A stretch of 64,000 nt of DNA from Carposina sasakii (GCA_014607495.2 CP053157.1:1612001-1676000), one strand, 5' to 3'. Shown: positions 1 to 11,940, counted from the first letter of the stretch. Notes: generated by a model from the letters alone, not told the origin. A program made the numbers and translations.

Positions 1-202
1 GATAAAAAAAACCATTTTAATTTATTTTCGTTTAGTCTAATAACAATTTCAGTCTATATTGATTCACGTCGCCAGAAATATGCCGTAAACTTTACGATCA
101 TCCATATTATTGGTGCCGCGCTGATGGAATCAATAAAACATTGGCTTTTACGTTTTATTGCTGTACGATTAAAATATAATCCTCTTGTATTAACAAACAT
201 TA

Positions 203-365
203 TCTTGCGCTGGCGCGGGGCTTCAATAGAATACATCAGCTGCATCTCCTTCCATATCGTAAGAGTTGGTTAAGAAACTCAAGGGCGGTCTCTCAGGCGA
301 TAAGCTAGCTACTTGTCACTAATCTCTTACATCTGACCCCGCTTTGCAGAATGTGACTGTAGGAT
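203..365 (-). repeat. Dispersed repeat, GATGCAGCTGATGTATTC family
   Basis: Minus copy: AATACATCAGCTGCATCTCC, CGTAAGAGTTGG, CAGGCGATAAGCTAGCTACT, TTGTCAC. This short SINE-like family is scattered over the window. Confidence 0.6.
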
Positions 366-419
366 TTCTGTCATGATCTAGATCCCAAATTGGGAATACT
401 CGTATGTACTCGTATATGC

Positions 420-515
420 GAGTATGTGATTCCGAGTCTCAAATTTTTGGGATAGGTTCTTCATAGTGTATTTCATAGTATTTCACATACACTTTTGTTA
501 CGGCCTGTACATGTA
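420..515. mobile_element. Fragment of the CAGGGTGTAACA miniature element
   Basis: GTGATTCCGAGTCTCAAATT, ATAGGTTCTTCATAGTG and ACTTTTGTTAC match the right half of 27873-28132. Confidence 0.5.
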
Positions 516-589
516 CCTACACAAGACTGCGTTCCTAAAATGAAGTATTAAGAACTTCATTAAATATTGAATTGTATCAGGCGTCACTA

Positions 590-815
590 TTCGGAAGTTC
601 AAATCTCTATTGAGGGATCGCCCACCACCGGGCCCTATACCCTCCGCTGACCCTCGGATCTGCCTACTTATGATCACGAACACAAGACACTACAGTCGCA
701 ACGAGAAGCCAGATCCAAGCACCTAGCATGCAACCATAAATACATAGCTGCTAATCCGAAAAACAAACTGGTTTTCGGATATAGGGCCCGGTGGTGGGCG
801 ATCCCTCAATAGAAG
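590..815. repeat. GGGCCCGGTGGTGGGCG family, two pieces in opposite directions
   Basis: Minus piece near 595-660 (GGGATCGCCCACCACCGGGC) and plus piece near 778-815 (TAGGGCCCGGTGGTGGGCGA), about 120 bp apart. Other pieces at 4725-4765, 9868-9896 and 35609-35675. Confidence 0.6.
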
Positions 816-1309
816 AACTTCATTGTCACGAAGGAAATAAGGAAGGAGAGAAGGAGAAGAGCCAGTAACTTAAGTACATAATAGTTTTTTAGTTAAATTT
901 AACAAAAAAGCATTGAACTGTATCTATAGGTACTAACTTGCAATCTTAAATCCCATGAAGACCACATACTAGCTTTAATATAAACAGCGGCTTATTCTAT
1001 AAAGTTAATACAAAATCTTACCCACCCTTGTCGGATCTCGATACAAATTGAAATGTCAATACGACATGGGTCCCGGAGCCCGTAGCCCGTCGCCGAGCTT
1101 TGACAAGTTGACGTGACAACACACACCTAATCTACTGACGAGGACCTTTTCGTGACAAAATAGAGTCCCTTTGAATGGTCACTTGATGGGGTGGAATTAA
1201 GTTTTTAATAATTTGTAATCTTTGAAAGTTATGACAATTTTTGGGCGGGTTATTATCTTATCACTGTGCCCTTATCACATTACTTACGGTGATGGAGTAG
1301 TTTTTAAAA

Positions 1310-1572
1310 ATTATACATACATACATATAATCACGCCTTTATCCCTTACGGGGTAGGCAGAGCACCAAGGGCCGATAGAACCACATGGTGCCACTTCTGA
1401 CCAATTTTGAGGGTATAGTTCAGAAGTTCAGTTAGTAGTGACAGGTGGTCAGCCCATCGCCTACAAAACATGAAGACTCTTGTCCCTCTACTGACTTGTA
1501 CAGTATGCCCGGGAAGAGAAGCAGCTGTCGTATTATACGTTTTTTTTCACTCCCAGAGCAGCATAGAAGAAT
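1310..1572 (+). repeat. Dispersed repeat, TTATCCCTTACGGGGTAGGC family
   Basis: ATACATATAATCACGCCTTT, GAGCACCAAGGGCCGATAGA, GTGACAGGTGGTCAGCCCAT, GTACAGTATGCCCGGGAAGA, and CTCCCAGAGCAGCATAGAAG. Other copies: 13430-13715, 15180-15265, 62118-62200, 63755-63800. Confidence 0.7.
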
Positions 1573-1621
1573 AATTATAAATGAGAAAAATAAGAAATAA
1601 AAATGGAATAAGAATCTATAC

Positions 1622-1626
<5 letters not shown>

Positions 1627-1672
<46 letters not shown>

Positions 1673-1682
1673 TTATATATTA
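1627..1682. repeat. (TA)n microsatellite
   Basis: TA run with a few interruptions, within the Helitron at 1615-2473. Confidence 0.9.
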
Positions 1683-2130
1683 ATATTATAAAGCTGAAGA
1701 GTTTGTTTGTTTGTTTCTTTGATTGAACGCGCTAATCTCCGGAACTACTGGGTCGAATTAAAAAATTCTTTTTGTGTTGGATAGTACATTTATCGAGGAA
1801 GGTAAGGTAAGAAAGTATATCATCACAGTGCGACCAATAGGGACGAAGAATAAGAGGAAAATGTGGAAAAAACGGGGAAAATTATTCAACTTTGGAGACT
1901 TCCGTTGCGTGCGCTGCGTAAACGGTTCAAGTTATCCAAAAAATATGTATGAAAGAATAAAATGACGTAGAAATGATATGAAAGAAAAAAATTGAAGGTC
2001 TAGACTGCCTGATGCAGAACCCTTAGCAGCCCAGCTAAATTTTGAGAGATATGAAAATACCGTCTTAGGAAAAGTTGCTCAGCATGATAAGCACTTTCTA
2101 ATAACGTAATAAAATTGAAGGTCTAGATAA

Positions 2131-2430
2131 CCTGATGCAGAACCCTTAACAGCCCAGCTAAATTTTGAGAGATATGAAAATACCGTCTTAGGAAAAGTTA
2201 TTCAACATTTTAAAAGAATTCAATTCCCTGTTAAGTTATCTTTTGCTGTAACAATTAATAAATCACAGGGGCAAACGTTTAAACACGTTGGAATTGACTT
2301 ACGTCAAGACTGCTTTTCACACGGCCAATTATATGTCGCGTTGTCAAGATCGGGTTGCGGAGAAAATCAGTATGTTCTTCTGCCACAAGAAAATAAAACA
2401 AAAAATATAATTTACGCAGAAGTACTTTAA
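2131..2430 (+). pseudogene. C-terminal fragment of Helitron Pif1-like helicase
   Basis: An open stretch of 99 codons ending at TAA reads ...[31 protein letters not shown]..., then [15 protein letters not shown] and [19 protein letters not shown] and [10 protein letters not shown] are the last conserved motifs of Pif1/RecD-type helicases and the sequence ends as Helitron Rep-helicases usually do. The Rep and the rest of the helicase are absent, so this is a captured or deletion remnant. No ATG of its own. Confidence 0.8.
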
Positions 2431-2473
2431 AATATTTTATTCTGTTTGTTGACGCGGACGAAGTCGCGGGCAA

Positions 2474-3960
2474 GGCCTTTACTTGAATATATGAAACTTA
2501 TATTAAACTAGTCATGATAATAATCTCAGTAATATATCACCTATTCTATCCAATTCATTACCATGTTACTTTGCATAAGAGAAACATTGTTCGTTTGAAG
2601 TATGTTACTTATTTACAGGATTTAATTGTCGAATTGTTATTTGTTTCATATCACCATTTGTCAAACCACAAGCGATTTTCAACCCAGTTACCTTTAATTA
2701 CGTGTTAGATTATCCCGTGTGCGAGAGCTTTCCTGTACAAACGCTACATTACACTCTTGAATGGCTTGTTGAGATAAGTGCCGATTGTCCTCTCGGGTAG
2801 GGTGACTATACTTTCATATAAAGATGTACACATACATACATCAAAATCACGCCTCTTTACCGGAAGGGTAGATCACGGATCTCCATTTGCTACGATCCTG
2901 ACATACCTCTTTCGCTTTATCTACTTTCATGATATTCTTTATGCACGTTCATCGGTTTAGGGTACTCTTGACCTGACCTTTCTCTAGAATTTCACCAATT
3001 CGATCGGTGAAAGTCCGGCGAGGTTTTCCCCTTCCAACCTTTCCATCCACTACAGATGTACATATATGTACGGAAAATGCTATAATTTACAAAAGAAAAG
3101 TAAGTAAAGTACATAGACTTTTTATGTCAGGTATGAAAAGGATTCAGATAATAAAAAATGTAGGCAGCAAATATACCTATCAAGGACGTTGTGAACATGC
3201 ATAATTTTAAGATTTAAGTTGACAAACCCACACACCACCACTATGGTTGATAATGTCCAATATGAAACAGATCTAGGAATAAGCTAAATTTGGTAATTTA
3301 TACTATATGTACTCGTACACTTGCTTGTACGTTGGTTAATAAAAGAAGTCTTCTTTCATAAAAACGTTTGTTCTATTTTCCCAAATCACTAGACATAATT
3401 ATTATTGAACAAAGTCTCTAACGGATTTTGATGCAATATGATTTGATGATTTTCAATAGATAGAGTGATTCAAGAGGAAGGTTTATATGTATAATTCGGG
3501 ATCCGTCCTGGCTTTGCACGGGTGCAATACCCCCTCGCGCGGACGAAGTCGTGGGCGGCTGGCGGCCGCCGTATTTAGATAAAACATTAATGATGTAGTA
3601 GGAAGTTCTCAAACATAGGGTCTCTCTCTACGCATCCATCGGGATATATTTATTTATTTACTCATATTTTCCGAAACTGTAACCACATTAATGTCACCCT
3701 ACACCAGTCCGAATTTGAAAAGCTCGCCTTTTATTATCAGCCGCATTATCGGCCAATCGGAGGCCGAGGGTCTATTGTACGTGCCAATGAGATGACAGTA
3801 AAAGGTTGGTATCGTACAAAGACAATTTTAGTTCTGATTTTTGCTTTTACTGTATCAAATAATGTTATTTCTCTGGGCTCTGGATTTTACACAGAACAAT
3901 CAGGTCACATGATTATACTTATTTTCGGTGTTGCTTTTGAATTTACCCTTATAATATAAA
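2474..3960. other. No gene; unassigned AT-rich sequence
   Basis: Short open frames only. A Helitron-like 3' scrap GCGCGGACGAAGTCGTGGGC lies at 3537-3556. Confidence 0.6.
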
Positions 3961-3961
3961 A

Positions 3962-4036
3962 TATATGTCGCAGGCATGTTGACTAACACGTCGTATTTGA
4001 AATGGCTAAGCATTTTTAATAATATGAAAGAAAAAA
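3962..4036. mobile_element. Fragment related to the 26956 miniature element
   Basis: ATATATGTCGCAGGCATGTT and AATAATATGAAAGAAAAAAT match one arm of 26956-27248 with substitutions. Confidence 0.45.
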
Positions 4037-4654
4037 TATCGTTCTAGTAATAAGGCTCCCGTCACTGATTGATCTGGGAATTCTAACTACTAGTAATTCA
4101 TAATAGGTTTAGCTTTTTTCAATACCCATGACTCCATCACCGTGGACTGTAGAATAAAGGAATAAAAGATATACTAGTTTTTAATTAGTAGGAGAGTACC
4201 ATAAAACAGTGAAACCCGTATTCTAACCGTGTTTTTAAGTGATGCGTGAACATACAGACAGACAGACATAGTAATCTATGCAGACAGACCAACAAAAACC
4301 CAAAAAAAAGTGTCGTTATGGTATTAGTCGAAGACACCAACATCCCACAACACATACCCGACAAAACATTTATATAGCTACATTAATAATTTATTCTTGC
4401 ACATTAACAGAGAATTTAAATGTCTTGAAAGCCAGATTTCTGGTGGAGACAGCTATGTAACGATGATATGGCTGGAGATGTCTCGAAGCCTGTTATTGGC
4501 ACCCGCTGTCTTGTCCCTCACGCACAACTAGCCAATGTTTAAACATTAATAGTATACTAGTTTAATAGAGAATGTATTAGTAATAAGTACCTATACAATA
4601 TATTTATACTTACATAACTGTGTTCCCGAAATGGGGATCGGTGCTCGGGTCTGG

Positions 4655-4770
4655 TTTCTCGTGGCGATTATAGTTAGTGCAAGTGCCTGTTTTCGCAATT
4701 ATGAGTTATCAGATCCGAGGGTCAGTGGAGGGTGTAGGGCCCGGTGGTGGGCGCACCCATAGTGAATCGG
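4655..4770 (+). repeat. GGGCCCGGTGGTGGGCG family, single-orientation copy
   Basis: TAGTTAGTGCAAGTGCCTG to GGGCGCACCCATAGTGAAT, the un-duplicated form of the 7090-7290 palindrome arm. Confidence 0.7.
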
Positions 4771-4837
4771 CAGGATCGTAAATGAGAACCCACGGGCACG
4801 TTTAGCGTACCGGGGACTATGTATACGTCTAAGTTGA

Positions 4838-4955
4838 TGCGGGGCTTCACTAGAATACATCAGCTGCATCTCCTTTCGTGCGTGTCGTAAGAGTCGACTA
4901 TGGAACTCAGGAGCTTAATGATCATTTACACCCCGCTATGCTAAAATTTCGGGAA
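4838..4955 (-). repeat. GATGCAGCTGATGTATTC family, fragment
   Basis: GGGGCTTCACTAGAATACAT and GTCGTAAGAGTCGACTATGG. Confidence 0.6.
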
Positions 4956-6184
4956 TTTCGGGAACTAACAATAGGTATACCTAAATTATGTTGGTAATCG
5001 GTTGACCACCGCATGCTTTATTTACAATACATAAGGCCATCAAAATATATATAAAACGGTTCCCAGAGTCGCTATATTTAACAAGAGCTCGAGATAAAAC
5101 CTGCATAACAAATATGCATCGCCTGCTGCATTCAGTGCAGCACAATGCATCTATTGCGTCGGAACGTGGACGAGTATTGTCGTGGCCGAGCTTTTGTTGC
5201 TGCCCTGGAGTCGATAGAAGCAGAGATGGTCTAAGAAACTCATGGGTAAGAGGCTGTGGGAATATCAAAATCTTCGATTCGACGGTAAAGTCGACGTTAA
5301 AATATAATATAGTATTTTTAATTACCTCCATGGATATAAATCTCTCAGTTTTCATTCCGTTTTTAGTGTAACGCAGATTTTCTCAAGCACGATTAACCCA
5401 TCATTAGCGAAGCAATACATTTTTTCACATATGGTCTCCTCTCTCTTCGCGTTAAATAAACTGCAAAATAACTCATTATTTAGCGAAGCAATGGTTTGCC
5501 CTTTTATACTTTTACTCATGCATCAGTGGTAACCCTTGAGTGCATTTGGAATCAGATCCTTTGTTTTTTTTTGGCATTTGAGTTATTTTTAATTGCTGAG
5601 TGATGTGAGTGTGTTTAAAGTTCGAGTCAACGATTAATGATGTACCGAAATTGTGGGTTAACACACAAATCCCTAGAATCAGTAGGTATAGCCCAATAAA
5701 CCTCATATTATTGGTTTACACAGATTTCTCTAAACATATTTAGGTAAGGGTTACCTCTTACGTTCGTATTACAAAGAACATTCCGGAACATCTAACCCTC
5801 TGTCATCGTTTATCTGGGACGATAAAAACAAAGTATTTTCTTACCACTTACGCGTTTATTTCCTCAAATTACCAGCCAATAACAATTCCACGGACCAGCC
5901 TCACAGCTTTCGCTTGTTTTTTGCCGTAGACATTAGGATTAAGCGATTAGTTTGCTGGGAAGAATTCGTATTTTAGAGGCAAGCCCGTCTATGCAAGTGT
6001 AAAGAAGTCGCAGAAATATATAAGAATGTAGTTTCTTAGAATTTGTTTAATTGCACATGTTACCCTGTTTGTTAAAAATTTCTCTTTACTTGCTTGGCTT
6101 GCTGGAAGAGATCTCTGGTAGAGATAAGCTTGCCATTGTACATGCATCTCTTCTTTTATGTTGTATGCCATATTTCTTTTTGTG
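4956..6184. other. No gene recognised
   Basis: Open frames up to 124 codons on either strand overlap each other and show no domain or splice support. Confidence 0.6.
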
Positions 6185-6531
6185 TATGTGCAATCTATAC
6201 ATATATAAAAATGTAACGGATCGCTGTCTGTACATGGAAGATATATGAGAAAAAATATTATAGGAGACCTTTATCAACGCAATAGAACCCAAAACGATGA
6301 TTTTTTGAATTTTTGTCTGTTTGTCTGTTTGTCGGTTTGTCTGTGCGTTTGTGCACGCTAATCTCAGAAACGGCTGAACCGATTTCGATGCAGTTTTCAG
6401 GAGTATATTGTGACTGGTCCCACTTAACATATAGGCTACTTTTTATCCCGGGGAAATGTTTTTACCCCGGATAATTTCGACATTTTGTTTTTTCTCTAGT
6501 CCACGCAGACGGAGTCGCGGGCGTCCACTAG
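6185..6531 (+). mobile_element. Helitron-like element, 5' end unclear
   Basis: Contains TTTGTGCACGCTAATCTCAG, GGCTACTTTTTATCCCGG, and the 3' hairpin CGCAGACGGAGTCGCGGGCG ending CTAG before T at 6532. The 5' boundary is a guess. Confidence 0.6.
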
Positions 6532-6654
6532 TCAAGAATAAGAATATAGGTACAATCGTCCGTCATTTTCAACCATAACCTTGACTCCGACCTGTCGGAA
6601 GCGGCTTGCATCCAACAGATACCCGCAACTGTTGGACCATGTGACCTTTATTCG

Positions 6655-6932
6655 TCTACGAACAGGGCCAGATTTAGGGGAGGACAACCGGGGCGAATGC
6701 CCTAGGGCCTCCACAAACAGGGGGCCCCACAATAGAGATTTTGGGAAAAAAACAACTTTCAAATTTCAACTATTAAACACTTATGTGAATATATTTATAT
6801 ATATTTGTTAAATATTAAGAGAATCTACTTGGTTTCACAAATTAGTTATTGAAAAACTCGACTGAAAAAAAAATTGTTACCCCTTTGTTGCCCCGAGGCC
6901 TCCAGACCTCTAAATCTGGCCCTGTCTACGAA
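6655..6932 (+). mobile_element. hAT-type miniature element with 8-bp duplication
   Basis: The element is 6663-6924 (262 bp), ends CAGGGCCAGATTTAG and its near complement, and is flanked by the exact 8-bp duplication TCTACGAA (6655-6662, 6925-6932). No coding capacity. It interrupts an older repeat (6560-6970) that resembles a LINE 3' end. Confidence 0.88.
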
Positions 6933-7089
6933 TTTTCTCATTCTTGATTTGATCGCGCAGAGAAACCCCAAGCATAGCCCTCCCTACATACTCATACATA
7001 AATAGATACATATATACATTCATACAATCAAATAATAGAAGAACACGTTAGACATAATAACAATAAACAGGCTAGGAATAAAATAAACT

Positions 7090-7290
7090 TTCACTATGGG
7101 TGCGCCCACCACCGGGCCCTACACCCTCCACTGACCCTCGGATCTGATAACTCATAATTGCGACAACAGGCACTTGCACTAACTACAATCGCCATGAGAA
7201 GTGCAAGTGCCTGTTGTCGCAATTATGAGTTATCAGATCCGAGGGTCAGTGGAGGGTGTAGGGCCCGGTGGTGGGCGCACCCATAGTGAA
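7090..7290. repeat. 90-bp perfect palindrome arms with 21-bp loop
   Basis: Arms 7090-7179 and 7201-7290 are exact complements, made of the GGGCCCGGTGGTGGGCG repeat family in head-to-head copies. A single-orientation relative is at 4655-4770. Confidence 0.92.
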
Positions 7291-7971
7291 TGTTTGAACT
7301 TCCGAATTGTAACGCCTAATACAATTTCATTTATAAAATAAACTTGCAATAGGAATCTTTCTACGATGGTCACCAAATCTATCTAGCTAGTACCCCCCAA
7401 GCGCGCAACTGGCGGCTAAGCAGCAATGGGCAGGCCGCGGTGGTCCGAATTCACCGATATGTATGCATTGCCAATATATTTTTATCGCTTCTACTCCTAA
7501 CTTGTGGCGTAACCAGAAAACGCGTCTCGTTAGCGTCAGTAACGCGATTTTAACTTTCGCCCTGTAGCCAATGAGCGACGGCAATTGGGCCTATTAGTCG
7601 AGTTCGCGGGTAATTGTTCGGCGGCTAAACTTTTTTGTTACTAACTCCATGTTGGTGAAGAACTGAACTAATTGTTTTGGCTTTGGACGTGCGTGCTTAT
7701 CATGAACATGGTGTTAAGTGGAGTGGATACTCGAAAATCTATTTAATACAATTAGAGGTCCCAACCTCCTTGGCGGTACATTATGTAAAAATGCTTTAAT
7801 TCAGCCTATGGCTTTAATATGAAAGTAGTTATAAAATTGTCCACGGCTTTAGATAATGTCGCAAAATAACGTGCAGTGGTTAGTAATTCCATTATTTGAA
7901 ACTAATTACATCAGCTGCATATACATGCGTTCGACTAGAGAAAGGTCAGGCGATGACCAACTTGTCACTGA
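7291..7971. other. No gene recognised
   Basis: GC-richer patch at 7390-7630, no motif seen. Confidence 0.5.
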
Positions 7972-8316
7972 TATGGAAAAAATTGGGAATCGAACCCACG
8001 ACCTCTGCATTCCGTGCCTGAGCCACCGATTTTTGGAATTACCGTTTTATTTTCATCCCGATAGGCCAAATCTCGGGCTGAATCCCTCAGCACATTTCAT
8101 CATTGTGTTGAGGGATTCAGCTTTTTTTGCCGAGATTTGGCTTATGTATAGCTATCGGGATGAAAAAATAACGTTTCCAATAATGTAATTCCAAAAAGAG
8201 ATGGTAAAATTCGTCATCCGAGTAATTGACCCGGTGGCTCAGTGGTAAGAGCGCTGGCACGGAATGCAGAGGTCGTGGGTTCGATTCCCACCCGGGTGAG
8301 GAATTTTTTCCATTTC
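7972..8316. repeat. Composite foldback: two SINE copies head to head round a hairpin
   Basis: Outer arms are tRNA-like SINE sequence (7972-8028 on -, 8224-8316 on +); inner arms (about 8030-8092 and 8106-8192) share ATCCCGATAG, GCCAAATCTCGG and GCTGAATCCCTCA. The left SINE has lost a few short blocks relative to the right. Confidence 0.75.
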
Positions 8317-8335
8317 TTTATTAATAATTTTATAA
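8195..8335 (+). mobile_element. tRNA-derived SINE, third family
   Basis: Head GACCCGGTGGCTCAGTGGTA with box B GGTTCGATTCC and tail GAGGAATTTTTTCCATTTC; the 5' piece GATGGTAAAATTCGTCATCC is shared with 62274. It forms the right arm of the 7972-8316 foldback. Confidence 0.75.
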
Positions 8336-8861
8336 TATATGTATAATATCTTGACTAAGATAAAAACACTTCTCCATAATTTAACATATATCCTAGTTAT
8401 GTTATATGTGGCTGTGGGATGTCCTTTATAATCCTGCGGTTCTAGCTACAATTATTAAAAGTACATTCGGCCAAAATGGGGTAGAATAAGGGGAATAATA
8501 ATCGGTGATAATAATAGTATGTTATGTATTTGAATACTCCACTTCTCCCACATCTTCGTGGTTTGACGCATTATAGTTATATTAGCGAACGTCAGATGCC
8601 ACTTACGCTAAGTAGTACTTTGCCTAGAGCCGCCAATGCGAACTATAACAAATTAGTAAGAACAAATGAAAACAAAGGTTGAGAACAAAATTGAATCATC
8701 GCGTCTACGAGAAACATCACAGAAAAAACACTCAGTTTTATTTAATTTACTTATTATTATGTAAGGTATTTAGAGCCGAGTTTTCCAAACGTCTGATAAC
8801 CTATCAGAAGCATCAAAATGGCTCGCTCGCAACCACATGACTATAAAAAAGGGACAATATC

Positions 8862-9075
8862 CGCAAGGTCATAGGAATCTTAACGGGCCACTGTCCGCTA
8901 CAAAAACACCTGCACCCCTGTGTCAAACAGCCCCCTCTGCAGAGAATGCAAGGAGGCGGAAGAAACGCCACAGCACGTGATCATGGAATGCATAAGCGTG
9001 GCCGAACAACGGGCACTGATCGCCAGCACTCTCGATCACTCTCGAAAGCATGCAGCAAGCCTAGAAGGCTGCTGA
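8862..9075 (+). pseudogene. 3' fragment of a LINE polyprotein (RNase H end and Cys/His motif)
   Basis: Reads IGILTGHCPLQKHLHPCVKQ, a 1-base shift, then PLCRECKEAEETPQHVIMEC: the TGHCPL and CxxC...HxxxxC tail seen at the end of RNase H-bearing insect LINEs (I/R1/Jockey side). Stops and truncation follow. Confidence 0.7.
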
Positions 9076-9289
9076 CCTTCTGGGAAAATCTGGTTTGGTT
9101 GGAGTAGACAGGTAAGGTAAAATACGTACAATGGCCTCACTTACTCTTATAACTAACTACCCTATCAGAAGAACAAAGTTAATACTGTCTTGCTCTAAAA
9201 CTTGATCATAAGAGTGACAGCATCGACTTTACTTTTCAGATAGCCTATCTGCCCTTATTCCATTATTTCAATAACTAATTTGATGTTTA

Positions 9290-9606
9290 TACAGGCTGAT
9301 TTTTGGTCGTCAACGTTCCCGAAAACTACGGGATCTCCTCATAATCACAATCATTTTTCTCCATGGAAGCATACCTTGCAAGTGTCTGGTTACCAAGATA
9401 CAAGGGTCCAAAGTTTAGTAAATAGACTGCGTTTTTCTGCATAAATGCACATAGTCGCGCGTAGCAAGATTTTTTCACGAGAAATAATTAATATCTATGG
9501 AAAAACTAGCATAGACACTATAAATTTCGCCCTATCAAGTAATTTTTTTTTATGGCATCTTTCCCAGCATTTTTTTTGCATAAACTTACTTTATTTGATG
9601 GATACA
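9290..9606 (+). repeat. Dispersed repeat paired with 26640-26955
   Basis: GGTCGTCAACGTTCCCGAAA to TTACTTTATTTGATG matches 26648-26955 at about 90 percent. Directly followed here by the CAGGGTGTAACA element, and at the other site by the 26956 element. Confidence 0.75.
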
Positions 9607-9850
9607 GGGTGTAACAAAAAGGGTATGTTAAGCGAGAAGCTATGTAAATAGCCCACTATAGAGAACCTACCCACAAAATTTGAGATCCGAAATCACATTT
9701 TTATTTTTCCCGATACGAGTAGTATGGAGAATTTTTAAATATCTCAGGAATTTTCATACAATCATTTCGAGTCTCAATAGGTTCTCTATAATTTATACAT
9801 AAAAATCCTGTAGAGATACCCTTCGTTAAGTCTCAAATTTTGGACAAAGC
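9606..9850. mobile_element. Copy of the CAGGGTGTAACA miniature element, one end decayed
   Basis: Left end matches 27873 well (GTAACAAAAAGGGTATGTTA); the right end is degraded into ACCCTTCGTTAAGTCTC. Confidence 0.65.
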
Positions 9851-11735
9851 GATTGTAGTTAGTTCTCTATAGTCCGAGGGCTAGGGCCCGGTGGTTTATG
9901 TTTACTTCCAGCTAATACAATTTCGAAATCAGGTTAACATACCCAAGTTTCAGAGTGTTACAAGTATCAAATCGGTGAAGTAGAGTACGCTTTACCCTTC
10001 GTTGGTTAACGAAACGTCTATGTTAGCAACTGAAAAAAACAAGATCCTGTATTATCGAAATCAGGTAAACATAACCACTGAACAGACCCGGACAAGTTTC
10101 AGCCAGAGTGGACTACTAGCGGGAACAAGACAAGTATGGGCTCAAATCGGTGAGGTCTTCGCCCAGCAGTAAGATATAGCATTTCGTTGCAGTTTTTTTA
10201 CCCGCATGTGTCGGGCTATAAAAAAACACATTCTACATGAAATAATCCTTCACGTAGGTATTTAAGGCAAACTTAACTGAAAATGTACTTAGGGCAATTA
10301 CATGGGCCTACTGTCCACGACACGTCGACACGTTCGCTATTGTACGCTTGATTGCAGCCTATACATACATACAAAACTTTGTGCTATATAAAGCGTAATC
10401 AAGCTAAAAGCACAATAACTGACTAGGCTCATTCTTAAATAACTTCATTCAATATTTACGTTTCAAAGAAAAAGATCGACACAAACATCATAAAATTCAT
10501 TTATTGCAGAGAAGGAGAATATTTATGAACCTGCTACATATGTACTTATTTTATTATATTACAAAATAAACTTTAGCAAATATATAAAATTGAGTAGCTG
10601 ATATTTTTTCCATTAATTATCTATACCGAAGAGCAAATTATCCGATGTTCAATACCCACGCTCCGGGAACACGCGGTAATGAAAAGGGAAGCAAGGGAAT
10701 GGGCACGGAAGGGAATGAACTTGTAATTAGTAACCACCTGTAACTACTGGGTGCCGCTAATTAACTGCTCCTCCATTTTTAGGGGTCCGCTGGCTTTTTG
10801 AGTGTTAAGTAATAGGTGTCGGAATTTTTTTTTTGTTTATGTGAGTGTTGTTGTCAAAGGAGGTTTATTGAAGTGAGTGATGAAGATTTGATTTGGTATA
10901 ATCTAGACACGCGGCAGAACAGATCGGTGTAGTTACTTACTACACCGATCTGTTAACCAATCGAAATTTATACCATATGTAAGATATTTTAATTACAAAA
11001 GTAATCATATAGACTTGGCTGCAAACGCATGTGATGAAAGAAAATTAATTAAATTAAAAATAGCTATGAACACTTTTCAATAGGCAAGTCACAATAGGCA
11101 TATTTGTTGATAAATTATATTATGATAAAAAATATGTCTCATCGAGTTATCAGATCGGTGAAGGTCGACCTTTACAGTCTCCTCTACTATAACGATCAGT
11201 GACAAGTTGCCAACTTATCGCCTGAGAGAATGGCCGGAATTTCGTTAGTTGACTCAGCATTAAAGAAATTGTTCAGTATAGTCAATCAAATATGTGTTTT
11301 ATGATACTTATCAGGAATTGTAGAAATATAATTTAATGTTGTATGATATGTTGTATGTTTTCAAGCCTGAAATTATTTTATAGAGTTGATTGACTGAGAA
11401 GTGACATAAAATACGTCTTTCATTTATTTTTATTCGCCAATAACTAAAAGAAAACCTCAAACGAAAAAGTGGTTTAGTTTAACATTTTAACCACACGCGA
11501 CACACGGTTTCGTGACACCACTTTGATTTAGTTTCAACAAAGGCTAAAACACATGAAAGGGCTTCGCGAAACAATTCGCTGATTTATAGTTTTTGCGGTT
11601 AAGTACCATTTCTCACTGTGCGTATAATCGTGTAATACGTAAATACCGTTACTTAGGTACATACATAAAGTTGTAAATAAGAAACTTAGGAATTTTGAAG
11701 AGGCGACTTAGGAATTTAGACGTGCTCTCTCAGAC
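9851..11735. other. No gene; unassigned
   Basis: Contains TCAAATCGGTGAAG-type pieces repeated near 9970 and 10145 and the small hairpin at 10918. Nothing else stands out. Confidence 0.55.
10918..10954. repeat. 16-bp perfect hairpin, 5-base loop
   Basis: AACAGATCGGTGTAGT and its complement round TACTT. Looser complementarity (TTTGGTATAA / TTATACCATA) extends outside. Not T-rich afterwards, and no gene beside it. Confidence 0.7.
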
Positions 11736-11890
11736 GACGAGCTAAGCTTTTACATTTGGCCTAGTTATACTAAACGTGGCTTTAGGGTCGTTTTACGTGA
11801 TCCTGCAGTTCTGACCACGCTAATTTTGAGAACACAGCCATGTGTATACACACATGTTATACACATGGCAGTGTTCCCGAAATGAGGTTT
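11735..11890 (-). repeat. GATGCAGCTGATGTATTC family, fragment
   Basis: AGACGACGAGCTAAGC, AAACGTGGCTTTAGGGTCG, GATCCTGCAGTTCTGACCAC; followed by CATGTGTATACACACATG, a small palindrome. Confidence 0.5.
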
Positions 11891-11940
11891 GTAGCACAGG
11901 ACCTACAATCAAGATCTCAGTGTGGGGCTATCTATATATG

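Larger units (their letters stand above)
1615..2473 (+). mobile_element. Helitron derivative with helicase fragment, 3' end truncated
   Basis: Starts TCTATACTATATAATATATA and is interrupted early by a (TA)n run before AATATTATAAAGCTGAAGAG resumes. It matches 59746-60535 along its length, including the internal tandem duplication (1994 and 2111). It ends within GACGCGGACGAAGTCGCGGGCAA; the final CAGCTAG is replaced by unrelated sequence, so the terminus is lost. Confidence 0.8.

Noticed and set aside
4981..5371. Overlapping open frames of 124 (-) and 85 (+) codons
   Set aside because: No motif, no splice support, opposite strands open together by composition.
6086..6430. 114-codon minus-strand open frame
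   Set aside because: It runs across a Helitron-like element and its TTTGTCTG repeat; not coding.
8229..8300. tRNA gene (also the similar sequence at 62304)
   Set aside because: Box A and box B are present, but the anticodon arm does not fold cleanly, and the flanks on both sides are shared between copies; it is a SINE head.
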